From contig CAZTXD010000002.1 of the NCBI GenBank assembly GCA_964617995.1, forward strand, positions 8,158-72,157: a DNA stretch of 64,000 nucleotides, written 5' to 3'. The DNA comes from CAZTXD01 sp964617995 (GTDB lineage: Bacteria > Actinomycetota > Acidimicrobiia > Spongiisociales > ZC4RG35). A program made the position numbers and the translations under genes. Positions 17,391-28,244 of this stretch are shown in pieces; position 1 is the first letter of the stretch; each line of letters begins with the position of its first letter. The notes under the pieces are model-generated. The model was not told the origin of the DNA. It did not search any database and saw only the letters and a list, made by a program, of their open reading frames with translations.

Positions 17391-18669
17391 ATAGTATCGA
17401 AGTTGTGCTGGGCCCCCCAGGAATCACCACCCTCGCTGTCATAGGTGGGGGACACCGGGGATCGACGCTCGCTCGCCATGCCATCGAGAGTGGGCGGGGA
17501 CGGGTCAGCGCAGTCGCCGAGCCGGATGAGGGTCGCCGCCAGTCGCTCATGGACTTCCCCGGTCTCGGGCCCGGCCAAGGGTTCGAATCGTGGGAACAGC
17601 TAGTCGCTCGAGAGCAGCTCGGCGACGCAGCGATCGTGGCGACCCATGACACCGATCACGCCGAGCCCGCGATCGCACTGGCGGAGAGCGGGTATCACGT
17701 TCTCCTGGAGAAGCCCATGGCCGGCAACGAGTTCGATGCCGCCCGTATAGTGAAGACTGCCCGGGAGTGCGGCGTCCTTTTGGCCGTGTGTCTGGTCCTC
17801 CGCTATGCCCCCTACACCGGTCGTCTCCGGCGGGTGATCGACTCAGGCGTCCTCGGGGAGATCGTCAGCGTTGATCATCTCGAACCGGTCGGCTGGTGGC
17901 ACCAGGCGCATTCCTATGTACGCGGTCCCTGGCGAAACGAGTCCGCGTCGTCGCCCATGCTGCTGGCCAAGTCGGTTCACGACATCGACTGGATCGTCGA
18001 CATAGTCGGACATCGGGCCCGCCGGGTCTCCTCCTTCGGCAGCCTCTACCACTTCCGTCCCGAGCAGGCCCCCGAGGGTGCGGCGGACAACTGCCTCGAC
18101 GTCCGGTGGAGCCGACATGTCCCTACTCCGCTCCCCGTCTATACCTGTCCTGCCTGGGTGACCCCTCCGCCGAGGACTGGCCGCTGTCGACGGTCACAGA
18201 CGCCCGGACACGCGAAGGTGTGCTAAACGCGCTCCGAACGAGTCCCTACGGCAGGTGCGTCTACTCATGCGACAACGACGTGGTCGACCATCAGGTGGTA
18301 GCACTCGAGTTCGAGAAGGGCATCACCGCTTCCTTCACGATGGCCGCCTTCACACCAAAGCGATTTCGCCAGACCCGCATCTTCGGAACCCACGGCTACG
18401 CCGAAGGAGACGGCCACGAGATTCAGATACACAACTTCCGCACGCAGGAACGTCAGGCCGTTGAGGGATTCGACCAGCTGGAGCTGGTCGGAGCCCACGG
18501 TGGGGGTGATCGGGGTCTCGTCGTCGCCTTCCTCGATGCGGTCGCTCGGAACGACGGCTCAGGTCTGGCACCACCGGAAGAGAGCTTGGAGTCACACCGT
18601 GTGGCATGGGCCGCCGAGGAGGCCCGCCGCCGCGGACAGGTCGTCGACCTGGCGCCGAACGGCGCGTAA
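17378..18669 (+). pseudogene. Gfo/Idh/MocA oxidoreductase, single frameshift
   Basis: NAD(P)-dependent sugar/inositol-type dehydrogenase. The Rossmann motif VIGGGHRGSTLARHA lies near residue 20-35 and the conserved EKPMAG at about 110. The first frame runs to NCLDVRW at about 18105 and the second picks up at RPVEPTCPYSAPRLYL, carrying on cleanly to 18669 (YGRCVYSCDNDVVDHQVV). Restoring one base near 18100 would give a CLDCPVEPTCPY type Cys cluster, normal for this subfamily. Everything after the break is intact, so an assembly deletion is as likely as a real mutation. ATG at 17378 chosen; 17387 is possible. Confidence 0.72.
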
Positions 18670-18687
18670 CCGAGGATTTACCAAACC

Positions 18688-19074
18688 ATGCTTCCGCAAG
18701 ATGACGCGGACGCAGCACTGGCGTTCTCCCGGGATACCCTCGGCTTCGAGGTCCGCAACGACGTCGAACACGGCGGGATGCACTGGATCACGGTCGGCCC
18801 GGCCGACCAGCCCGGCACATCCATCGTCCTGTATCCGCCATCCGCCGCTCCCGGTCTCACCGACGACGAGCGGCGCACCCTTTCCGAGATGATGGCCAAG
18901 GGGACCTTCGCCAGCATCAACCTGGCCACCACCGACCTCGACGGCACCTTCGAGCAGCTGCAAACAAGTGACGCGGCCGAGGTGGTCCAGGAGCCGACCG
19001 ACCAGCCGTACGGAGTTCGCGATTGCGCCTTCCGCGATCCCGCGGGAAACCTGATCCGCATCCAGGAGCTCTGA
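18688..19074 (+). CDS. VOC/glyoxalase-like protein
   Basis: 128 residues, two beta-alpha-beta-beta-beta modules: DDADAALAFSRDTLGFEVRND and ASINLATTDLDGTFEQLQ, ending DCAFRDPAGNLIRIQEL with the usual metal-side Glu near the C-terminus. The ATG at 18688 cuts close to the first strand: the in-frame codons just before it (R-I-Y-Q-T) look like the natural strand, and only a non-standard ATT is available there. It starts 18 bases after the frameshifted oxidoreductase. Function among VOC enzymes cannot be told. Confidence 0.78.
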   Translation: MLPQDDADAALAFSRDTLGFEVRNDVEHGGMHWITVGPADQPGTSIVLYPPSAAPGLTDDERRTLSEMMAKGTFASINLATTDLDGTFEQLQTSDAAEVVQEPTDQPYGVRDCAFRDPAGNLIRIQEL

Positions 19075-19122
19075 TTGATCTCACCGGGATGTGGTTCACA
19101 GCCGGGACGTGGCTGTTTTCTG

Positions 19123-19494
19123 CTAGCCGAAGAACTCTGTGATCGCCTGGGTGTCGTCCGACATCGACCAGCGCTCTGTGATCTTCCCGTCTGAGACATG
19201 AAGCACCTCGGCGGTCCGATAGCTGAGCTCCTTACCGCCGGTCTTCACGTTGGTCTCGACGAGAGCAACCACATGATCGTCGTTTCCCACCACATCGTGA
19301 AGGTTTCCCGAGAATTCGACTCCCTCCATCTCGCCCAAGCTGGCCGCTAAAGCCTCCTTGCCCCTGACGGTTCGGCCACCGATCTCATGCCACAGGACAT
19401 CGTCGGCGATGACTTGATCCCACTGGCTCATGTCGCCCGCCATGAACGCCTCCATGGCCTGGCGGACCAATGCTGCGTTGGGATGATCTCCCAT
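19123..19494 (-). CDS. NTF2-like/SnoaL-like protein
   Basis: 123-residue small cone-shaped fold. It begins NAALVRQAMEAFMAGDMSQWDQVIADDVLWHEIGG, the classic helix pair and first strand of SnoaL-like proteins, and ends DGKITERWSMSDDTQAITEFFG. Start ATG at 19494 has aaggagga upstream on the reverse strand. Many such proteins are isomerases, cyclases or simple ligand binders. There is no neighbour on the same strand. Confidence 0.85.
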   Translation of the reverse strand: MGDHPNAALVRQAMEAFMAGDMSQWDQVIADDVLWHEIGGRTVRGKEALAASLGEMEGVEFSGNLHDVVGNDDHVVALVETNVKTGGKELSYRTAEVLHVSDGKITERWSMSDDTQAITEFFG

Positions 19495-19789
19495 ATCGTC
19501 CTCCTTTGATCGCGCAAGACAAACCTACACATGCTCGATCGAGGCGTTCCACGAGTGTGCATCCGTCATCCCGCTCGGATGCTCCCTGCACGCTCGAGTG
19601 GCGGTGTCAGGCGGCGGGCTGAGTGCTATGGCGGACGGTGCGCCGACGGAAACGGCAGACCGGCAGGAACCTGGCCGCCATTCCGGCCGTCGTCAGGGCT
19701 GGTCGGAGCGTGCCAACCGTCGCCGATGGGGACTGGGAAGGCGGCCTCCCTAACCTGACCGACAGCCACCAGATGGAGACACGATAGGA

Positions 19790-22168
<2,379 letters not shown>

Positions 22169-22171
22169 CCG

Positions 22172-22636
22172 ATGGCCCCGCGACCTCAGACGATCAGCTG
22201 GGGTGAGTTCGCCAAGCGTGAGCCGGAGCTGGCGCGGTTCGGGGCAGGCAGATTGACCGCAGCGCCTGCATATCTGGCGACGGTTCGTCGGTCGGGGGCG
22301 CCTCGTGTGCATCCGGTGACACCGATCTTCACTGTTGTCGGGCTGTTCCTGTTCATGGAGCCGACCTCTCCCAAAGGGAGAGACCTCCGGGAGCGGGGAC
22401 GGTTCTCCTTGCACAATGGTGTCCCGGACAATGCAGGCTCCGGTGGCGAGTTCTATGTCGGGGGCCGTGGCCTCGCGGTGGAAGACCTGGACGTCTGGTC
22501 CCACGTGGCCGACTCGGCCAGTTATGCGCCCGCCGACCGCTACATCCTGTTCGAGTTGCAGCTGAGCGAGGCGCGTTGTAACGGGTACGGCGACGCGCCC
22601 TTGCCCTCCACTCAGAGGTGGTCGGTCGACCAATAG
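22172..22636 (+). CDS. Pyridoxamine 5'-phosphate oxidase-family (split beta-barrel) protein
   Basis: 154 residues of the FMN/F420-binding split-barrel fold. AYLATVRRSGAPRVHPVTPIFTVVGLFLFM (residues about 32-61) is the typical first barrel segment, followed by KGRDLRERGRFSLHN, the usual flavin-phosphate contact region. It begins 3 bases after the UvrA-like gene and is probably co-expressed. In Actinobacteria such proteins may bind F420, FMN or haem; the cofactor is not decided by the sequence. Confidence 0.82.
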   Translation: MAPRPQTISWGEFAKREPELARFGAGRLTAAPAYLATVRRSGAPRVHPVTPIFTVVGLFLFMEPTSPKGRDLRERGRFSLHNGVPDNAGSGGEFYVGGRGLAVEDLDVWSHVADSASYAPADRYILFELQLSEARCNGYGDAPLPSTQRWSVDQ

Positions 22637-22799
22637 GCAGTAACAGGTTCCCCATAGCAACAGGTGGTGGTTTCGAGACGTGTTGCACGCTCGACTTCGA
22701 ACGCAAGAGTCGCGACGTTGCTGACCGGAGATTTGCTGTCGGCCCAATCCTGCGGCCCCTGGTCAGGAATGGCGTCCCGACAACTGATCAATTGTTACG

Positions 22800-24008
22800 T
22801 CAGGAGCGCGGGTGCAGGTATTGATCCCGAAGCAGCGTACGACGCTCGCCGTAGCGCCAGGTCTCGAAGGCGACCATGACCCACAGCATGGTCGTGACTC
22901 CGGCCAATGTGGCTAGCGAATCGAGGCTACCGACCACCGGGATCACGGCGAGCAAGACAAAGGCGAGGATCAGACGCTGATAGTTGATCGAATGCGCGTT
23001 CCGCAGCCGTAACGCTACGTGAGCCAGCAGGTAGATGGCCACCCCGCCCAGCATCGCGAACGCCGCCTCCGTGTTCAGCGGGTCGTCGACATGGGAGAGC
23101 GTGTTCTCCAGACCGACGGCGACGAGGACGATCCCGGCTGCCATCGGGTAGTGGAGATAAGAGTATGAGTCGCGGGCCAGGGTATTTCGCACTCGTCCCT
23201 CGGCGGCGGCAGCCAGGCGGCGCTCTGTGACCACTGCGACCACGTCGAAGTAGATCCACCACAACGCGGCCGCCACGCCGACGCCGAGGACCGCAGCAAC
23301 GATCACTGCCCTGCTGAAACCGACCTCGGCACCGACGCCCAACGCCACGATCGACTCCCCCAGTGCCAGGATGATGATCAGGCCGTGCCGCTCGGCGAAG
23401 TGTGCCGGCACCAGATTCCAGCCTTCCACCCCGAAGATGGCCGGACCGCCGAAGTCGATTAGGATGGCAAGCCCCCACATCGCCAGTCGTGCGCCCTCGT
23501 CCACGAACGATGCGCCGACCAGGAGTCCGATGCCTATCGCCGAGCTCGCCGCCAGCGTGGCCACCGAGTGGCGAAGACTCGGATTGTCACGGCTGGCGAT
23601 AACGAACAGGGCAAGGTGTGCCGCCCGGACCAAACCGTAGGCAATGGCGAATGGGAGCGCTCTCTCACCGAAAGCTTCGGGCACAGTCAAGGCCACGACC
23701 AATAACGCGGCCATGGTCCCGAACATCACGAAACGGACTTCTCCCTCCTCCGGGTCTACGACGCTGGTCAGCCAGGCAAACCCGGCCCATGCCCACCACA
23801 GAATGGCGAGGACGAAGAGCCCTTGAATGATCCCCACCAAGGAGAGATGCTCCACTATCAGAGCGGTGCATTGAGTGAACGCCAAGACGAAGACCAAGTC
23901 GAAGAAGAGTTCCAGGAACCGCACCTTCGACTCGTCGCGGAGCACCGCGCGAATTCGTGGTCGCGGTGCACGGGCATTCCCCGGGGTGTTGCCATCGCGG
24001 TCAGTCAT
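22800..24008 (-). CDS. LtrA-family (low temperature requirement A) membrane protein
   Basis: 402 residues with about ten membrane helices. Hallmarks are FLELFFDLVFVLAFTQ at residues 31-46 and HFAERHGLIIILALGES around residue 215, both characteristic of the LtrA family first noted in Listeria. Function is unsettled. The gene stands alone between the PPOX gene (convergent) and the sigma-factor operon (same strand, 189 bases apart). Start ATG is the first in frame after a basic N-terminus (RAPRPRIRAVLRDESKVR). Confidence 0.92.
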   Translation of the reverse strand: MTDRDGNTPGNARAPRPRIRAVLRDESKVRFLELFFDLVFVLAFTQCTALIVEHLSLVGIIQGLFVLAILWWAWAGFAWLTSVVDPEEGEVRFVMFGTMAALLVVALTVPEAFGERALPFAIAYGLVRAAHLALFVIASRDNPSLRHSVATLAASSAIGIGLLVGASFVDEGARLAMWGLAILIDFGGPAIFGVEGWNLVPAHFAERHGLIIILALGESIVALGVGAEVGFSRAVIVAAVLGVGVAAALWWIYFDVVAVVTERRLAAAAEGRVRNTLARDSYSYLHYPMAAGIVLVAVGLENTLSHVDDPLNTEAAFAMLGGVAIYLLAHVALRLRNAHSINYQRLILAFVLLAVIPVVGSLDSLATLAGVTTMLWVMVAFETWRYGERRTLLRDQYLHPRS

Positions 24009-24197
24009 TGCGGTGTTTCCGCTTTGGTCGAGCCAATGGCTATCCGTTGAAGGCGACTGCGAGATCTAGCCGCGGTCATCGCCGACACCGTACCGCCCAC
24101 TAATCGAGTTAACGAGACACGCGCAGGACTGTCCCCGTGAACGTCGTCGTGGAGGCGCCAAAGCAGCGGTGGGTACGGTCTTTTCGTCGCGCTCGCC

Positions 24198-25070
24198 TCA
24201 ACCTCGCGAAAGGGGCGCCGGCTCGTCAAGGCGGGCGAGCTTGTGCGGGTTGCGGATCGCGTAGATGCGGGTGATCCGGCCGTTCTCGATGGCCAGGCTG
24301 ACCGCGGTGTCCAGCACGCCGGCCTGGTCGATCCGCACCGCCGGGGCTCCGTTGAGCCACATGGTGGAGGCCACCGCGTCGGGCGCGACCCGTCTGAGGC
24401 CGGAGAGCGCCGTTGCCACCTGCTCCATGCCCTCGATGGGGCGCCGGAAGGCGGGCGCGAGACCGCCGCCGTCCGCGATTAGAACCACGTCCGGGGCCAT
24501 CACATCCATCAGGCCCTGCACATCACCGGAGGTGATCGCGGTCAGGAAATGCTCCACGACCTGCTGCTGCTCGGTCCGGCTGACCTCCATCCGCGGGCGT
24601 CGAGCGGCAACGTGGCCCCGCGCCCGATTGGCGATCTGTCGCACGGCTGCCGGCTTCTTGCCGACCGCCTCGGCGATCTCGTCGTAGGGCGTGTCGAAGA
24701 CCTCGCGCAGCACGAACACCGCTCGCTCGGCCGGGCCGAGCGTCTCGAGCACGGTGAGCATCGCAATCGAGACGCTCTCCGCGAGCTCGACGTCCTCGGC
24801 GACGTCGGGGCTGGTCAGCAGCGGCTCCGGCAACCACTCTCCCACGTACTCCTCCCGCCGGCGGGAGAGCGTGCGTAGACGGTTGAGCGCCTGTCGGGTC
24901 ACGATCCGCACCAGGTACGCACGAGGGTCGCGCACCCCGGCGTGGTCGACGTCGGCCCACCGCAGCCAGGTCTCCTGCACGACGTCCTCGGCGTCGGCCG
25001 CCGAGCCGAGCATCGCGTAGGCGACCGTGAAGAGCAGGCCGCGGTGGGTGACGAACGGGTCGTCGCTCAT
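24198..25070 (-). CDS. ECF41-type RNA polymerase sigma factor
   Basis: 290-residue sigma factor. Region 2 holds DAEDVVQETWLRW, region 4 holds LGPAERAVFVLREVFDTPYDEIAEAVGKKPAAVRQI. A C-terminal SnoaL-like extension replaces a separate anti-sigma factor. The three ECF41 marker motifs are present: WLPEP in the linker, DGGG in the extension, and a variant NPHKL of the usual NPDKL near the end. ATG at 25070 overlaps the stop of the carboxymuconolactone-decarboxylase-like gene (ATGA), the standard ECF41 partner. Known ECF41 factors activate that partner operon, and a matching promoter is present at 25711. Confidence 0.95.
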   Translation of the reverse strand: MSDDPFVTHRGLLFTVAYAMLGSAADAEDVVQETWLRWADVDHAGVRDPRAYLVRIVTRQALNRLRTLSRRREEYVGEWLPEPLLTSPDVAEDVELAESVSIAMLTVLETLGPAERAVFVLREVFDTPYDEIAEAVGKKPAAVRQIANRARGHVAARRPRMEVSRTEQQQVVEHFLTAITSGDVQGLMDVMAPDVVLIADGGGLAPAFRRPIEGMEQVATALSGLRRVAPDAVASTMWLNGAPAVRIDQAGVLDTAVSLAIENGRITRIYAIRNPHKLARLDEPAPLSRG

Positions 25071-25666
25071 CCTGAGGACGCTACCCCGTGCCGGGCGGTC
25101 GGCTCTGCCAACGGCTTCAGGTCACACGCCGCCGCGAAGCCGTCCGACTCGATTCCGAACGCCACGTTGGACCGCGCATAGAAGTTGGCCAGTGAAATGA
25201 ACGCGGTCAGTTCGACCATCGCCGCCGCCCCGAGTTGCTCCAGCAGCCGGGCGGACACCACGTCGGTGACCGTGGGCGGCGTCTGGCTCATCGCTTCCGC
25301 GTACCCCATCACTTCGCGCTCCAGCGGGGTGAAGACGTCCGACTCCCGCCAGCGGGGCACCTCGCGCGCTTTATCCAGGTCGAGGTCCTCGTTGTGGGCC
25401 TGGAAATAGCCGAAGTCGAGGCACCAGGTGCAGCCCACCAGCGACGCCACTGCCATGTGGGCGAACGACTTCAGGCTGGGGTCGCACGCCTCCCACTTGT
25501 GGGCCTTGCCGCTGATCGCGAAATAGCCCTTGAGCACAGCGCGGTTGTTCCAATACACCCCGAGGGGCGACGGCACCTCGCCGAGCAACTTCTTGCTGAA
25601 CCGTTTCACCATTGCCCCGTAGACGCCGGTGATCTCTGTCTTTGGGATCCTCGTGCTGTTGGCCAT
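25067..25666 (-). CDS. Carboxymuconolactone decarboxylase/AhpD-like protein, ECF41 partner
   Basis: 199 residues. The AhpD-type redox motif CTWC is at 79-82 with His91 a few residues later (GYFQAHN), in an all-helical fold. ATG at 25666 chosen for its strong aaggagg site six bases upstream; longer frames lack one. The stop overlaps the sigma-factor start. ECF41 genes are nearly always linked to such a CMD, DoxX or oxidoreductase gene that they control. Likely a peroxide- or disulfide-linked redox protein; the substrate is unknown. Confidence 0.92.
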   Translation of the reverse strand: MANSTRIPKTEITGVYGAMVKRFSKKLLGEVPSPLGVYWNNRAVLKGYFAISGKAHKWEACDPSLKSFAHMAVASLVGCTWCLDFGYFQAHNEDLDLDKAREVPRWRESDVFTPLEREVMGYAEAMSQTPPTVTDVVSARLLEQLGAAAMVELTAFISLANFYARSNVAFGIESDGFAAACDLKPLAEPTARHGVASSG

Positions 25667-25710
25667 GTCGCCTCCTTGGGGCGATGGGTTCGTCATCCCT
25701 CTGACATGAA

Positions 25711-25737
25711 GACACCGGACGGCACAGATTTGTGACA
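25711..25737 (-). promoter_or_regulatory. Predicted ECF41 promoter
   Basis: On the reverse strand, tgtcaca (25731-25737) is followed after 16 bases by tgtc (25711-25714). Published ECF41 promoters carry TGTCACA and CGTC at about this spacing, so the -35 is a perfect match and the -10 is 3 of 4. It lies 45 bases before the CMD start, fitting autoregulation of the CMD-sigma operon. Confidence 0.65.
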
Positions 25738-25973
25738 GATCGCCCACGTACCTGGACAATGCTGACCGGCACCGACAACGCCGAGGCGATCAGCCATGGC
25801 GTGTACGACACCAAGCGGCCTCTCCTCGTCGCCCCTACGACGGGCGAGCGCCGTCGATTCCACCCCACTGGTCGAACAGATCGATGATCGCCACGACGCT
25901 CCCAGGGAGAGTCCCACCGCAACCTCGACCTTCTTATCTTCGAAGTCAGCGGCGGCCGCATAGCATCCGGTCG

Positions 25974-26657
25974 GTGAGCGAGCGTATCGACCTCGGGGCG
26001 AGCTATCGACGGGCCCATGAGACTGTGGCCGAGCTCGTCCGGACTCTGAGCCCCCAACAACTCCAGACCTCGGTCCCGGCATGTCCCGGATGGTCGGTTC
26101 ATGACGTCGTCTCGCATCTGACGGGAGTCGTCACCGATGTCGTCGGCGGCCGGCCGTATGTCGGGCATGACGAGCAGGCTGCCTCTCAGGTGGGGGAGCG
26201 AGCGGAGACCCCCACCTCGGTGGTGTTGCGGGAGTGGGAGCGATCCGCATCGCAGTTCGAGGTGGTTCTCAGCCGATCCGGGGTGTCTGACCTCACGCCG
26301 GTGTTGGACGTCGCCGTTCACGAGCAGGACATCCGCGGCGCCCTCGGCCTCCCTGGCAACCGAGACGGCGAGCTCATCCAACTGGCCGTCGAGCGTGCCG
26401 CTCAACTCCTGCTGAGCAAGTTGGAGAGTGCCGGGCTGGACCCAGTCGTCATCATGGACGACGCCGGCTCAGTGGTCGCCGGCCACTCCGATGCGCCCGT
26501 GTCCATTCGGATGTCACCCTTCGAGTACTTCAGAGCGGCTTACGGTCGTCGGAGCCGAGCCCAGATAGAGCGTCGCATCCATGGCACACGCGAGGCCGGC
26601 TTCTACGTGCCCTTGCTCTGTGTCTCCGGGCCGGCGGAGGCTGACATCATCGAGTAG
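25974..26657 (+). CDS. Maleylpyruvate isomerase/DinB-like mycothiol-dependent enzyme family
   Basis: 227 residues. The N-terminal four-helix DinB-like bundle is clear: YRRAHETVAELVRTLSPQQLQTSVPACPGWSVHDVVSHLTG (residues 11-51), with the metal His in the WSVHDVVSHL stretch and a later VAVHEQDIRGAL. Members in Actinobacteria use mycothiol, pointing to an actinobacterial host. GTG start at 25974 gives the natural N-terminus. It stands alone between a divergent sigma operon and a convergent TetR gene. Substrate not known. Confidence 0.83.
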   Translation: MSERIDLGASYRRAHETVAELVRTLSPQQLQTSVPACPGWSVHDVVSHLTGVVTDVVGGRPYVGHDEQAASQVGERAETPTSVVLREWERSASQFEVVLSRSGVSDLTPVLDVAVHEQDIRGALGLPGNRDGELIQLAVERAAQLLLSKLESAGLDPVVIMDDAGSVVAGHSDAPVSIRMSPFEYFRAAYGRRSRAQIERRIHGTREAGFYVPLLCVSGPAEADIIE

Positions 26658-26808
26658 TGAGCCGGCGCCGCCGCAACTTGTCGGTCAAGCGGTGGGCCAG
26701 GCCGGTCGGGTCGTCTGACGGATGGGACGTGGTCTCGACGGCATCCGGTCATTCACATGCCGGTGGTAGGGATCGTCCCTCCTGGTGAGCACCGACGCCT
26801 TTCCGTCG

Positions 26809-27480
26809 TCAAGCCTCGGTTCGGATGGCGTCGAGCGCCTCGAGGACGAGATTGAGACCGAACGCGAACTCGGTGTCATAGTCGAAGACGGAGGTCGTTT
26901 CCTGCAGGGCGGCGAATTCGGCGAGATGGGAGTACTCATCGCTCTGGAAGTGTTCGAGGCGGTCTTCGGACGTCTCTCCGGGCCCGTTCGCGGCGTCGAA
27001 GGGCAGGCTCATCTCTTGGATGACATGACCGTAGACATAGCTGTCCAACACCCAGAAGGCGTGGGCGGCGGCCTCCACCGAGAAGCCACCTGCCCGCAGA
27101 CTGGCGATGATGGCGTCGAGGTAGCGCAATACCGTCGGCCCGGTGGAGCCTCGGGACTCAAAAAGCCCGATCGCCCATGGATGGCGGCGCAACACCTGCC
27201 GTGCCGACACCGCCCGTTTTCGCATCGCCGTTTTCCAGTCGGACCCGGGTGTCGGGATCTCTATCTCCGTCACAACCAGGTCGACGATCCCGTCGAGGAT
27301 CTCATCCTTGTTGGCCACGTGTTTGTAGAGCGACATCGCCTCGACACCGAGCTCACGACCGAGCCGGCGCATGGTCAGGGAGTCGAGACCGCTTCGGTCG
27401 GCTAGGGCCACCGCGGCTCTCAGGACACGTTGTCTGGTCAACGGACGCCGGGGGACCGGGTTCTCCTCGTCGCGCTCCAT
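26809..27480 (-). CDS. TetR-family repressor (TetR_C type)
   Basis: 223 residues. N-terminal helix-turn-helix at about 14-60 (RQRVLRAAVALADRSGLDSLTMRRLGRELGVEAMSLYKHVANKDE). The C-terminal part matches the classic TetR_C fold and ends FAFGLNLVLEALDAI. It is divergent from the DUF6326-like membrane gene, with a perfect 10-base inverted repeat between them, so it very likely represses that gene and itself. The inducer is unknown. Confidence 0.93.
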   Translation of the reverse strand: MERDEENPVPRRPLTRQRVLRAAVALADRSGLDSLTMRRLGRELGVEAMSLYKHVANKDEILDGIVDLVVTEIEIPTPGSDWKTAMRKRAVSARQVLRRHPWAIGLFESRGSTGPTVLRYLDAIIASLRAGGFSVEAAAHAFWVLDSYVYGHVIQEMSLPFDAANGPGETSEDRLEHFQSDEYSHLAEFAALQETTSVFDYDTEFAFGLNLVLEALDAIRTEA

Positions 27481-27481
27481 C

Positions 27482-27510
27482 TTGACAGCTTACTAAGTAC
27501 ACCCTAGATT
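27482..27510 (+). promoter_or_regulatory. Predicted housekeeping promoter of the membrane gene
   Basis: ttgaca (27482-27487), 17-base spacer, tagatt (27505-27510). The -35 is perfect and the -10 is 4 of 6. It is overlapped by the TetR operator, as expected for direct repression. Confidence 0.6.
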
Positions 27511-27520
27511 ACTTAGTAAG
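27489..27520. promoter_or_regulatory. TetR operator, perfect inverted repeat
   Basis: cttactaagt - 12 bases - acttagtaag, with both 10-base arms perfectly complementary. It lies 8 bases before the tetR start and covers the spacer, -10 and start region of the divergent promoter. Confidence 0.75.
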
Positions 27521-27584
27521 CCAACACGGAGACAGATGTGACATGTCCGCGAGGACGAACAATCCAAGAAAGCAGAGGGTACGA

Positions 27585-28058
27585 ATGACCGCAGAAACGA
27601 AGTTCGACCCGTCCACCGTGAGCGTGAGGGTCAAAATCTCGGCGCTCTGGACGTCGATGCTGTTCGTCTTCGCCTACGTCGACCTCTTCAGCCTCTACCG
27701 ACCCGACTTCCGGGCCGACATCGAGGCTGGCGAAATCAGTGGGTTCGCCGTCAACCAGGCGTTCCTTTTCGCGACCACCGCCTATGTTGTCATTCCCAGT
27801 CTCATGGTGTTCTGCGCGCTCATCCTGCGACCACGAGTCAACCGAATCCTCAACGTCGCGCTGAGCATCATCTACGCGCTCACCATCATCGCCGGCGCGA
27901 TCGGCGAGTGGAGCTACTACGTCTTCGGCAGCGCGACCGAGGTGGCCCTCCTCGCGGCCATCGCGTACTACGCCTGGACCTGGCCGAAAGAAACCCCATC
28001 AACCGCCACGACCGGACCAGAGCCGACCCCTCACCACATCCAACCCAGCGCTCCGTAG
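27585..28058 (+). CDS. DUF6326-like four-helix membrane protein
   Basis: 157 residues with four membrane helices. The pattern SALWTSMLFVFAYVDLFSLYRPDF, then NQAFLFATTAYVVIPSLMVF, then VNRILNVALSIIYALTIIAGAIGEWSYYVFG matches my memory of the DUF6326 family; function unknown. The start at 27585 follows agaggg seven bases upstream; an alternative ATG at 27543 would add 14 mostly polar residues. The divergent TetR gene and the operator make this the probable regulated target, perhaps a stress or permeability protein. Confidence 0.8.
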   Translation: MTAETKFDPSTVSVRVKISALWTSMLFVFAYVDLFSLYRPDFRADIEAGEISGFAVNQAFLFATTAYVVIPSLMVFCALILRPRVNRILNVALSIIYALTIIAGAIGEWSYYVFGSATEVALLAAIAYYAWTWPKETPSTATTGPEPTPHHIQPSAP

Positions 28059-28244
28059 CGCACCAGCAGGCCGCCACCTTCGTCCGCCCCGACGCGCTGG
28101 TCCAACGGTGCGAGTCGTGCAATCCCGGTCCGGTCACCGAAATCGAACGGGGCCGGTCGCGCCCTGGATCAGGCGGGCTCTCTTGCAGATGGCATCGCTT
28201 TCCCTGGTCAGCCAGTACCCCGGCCTGCTGATACGCTGCGCTGC

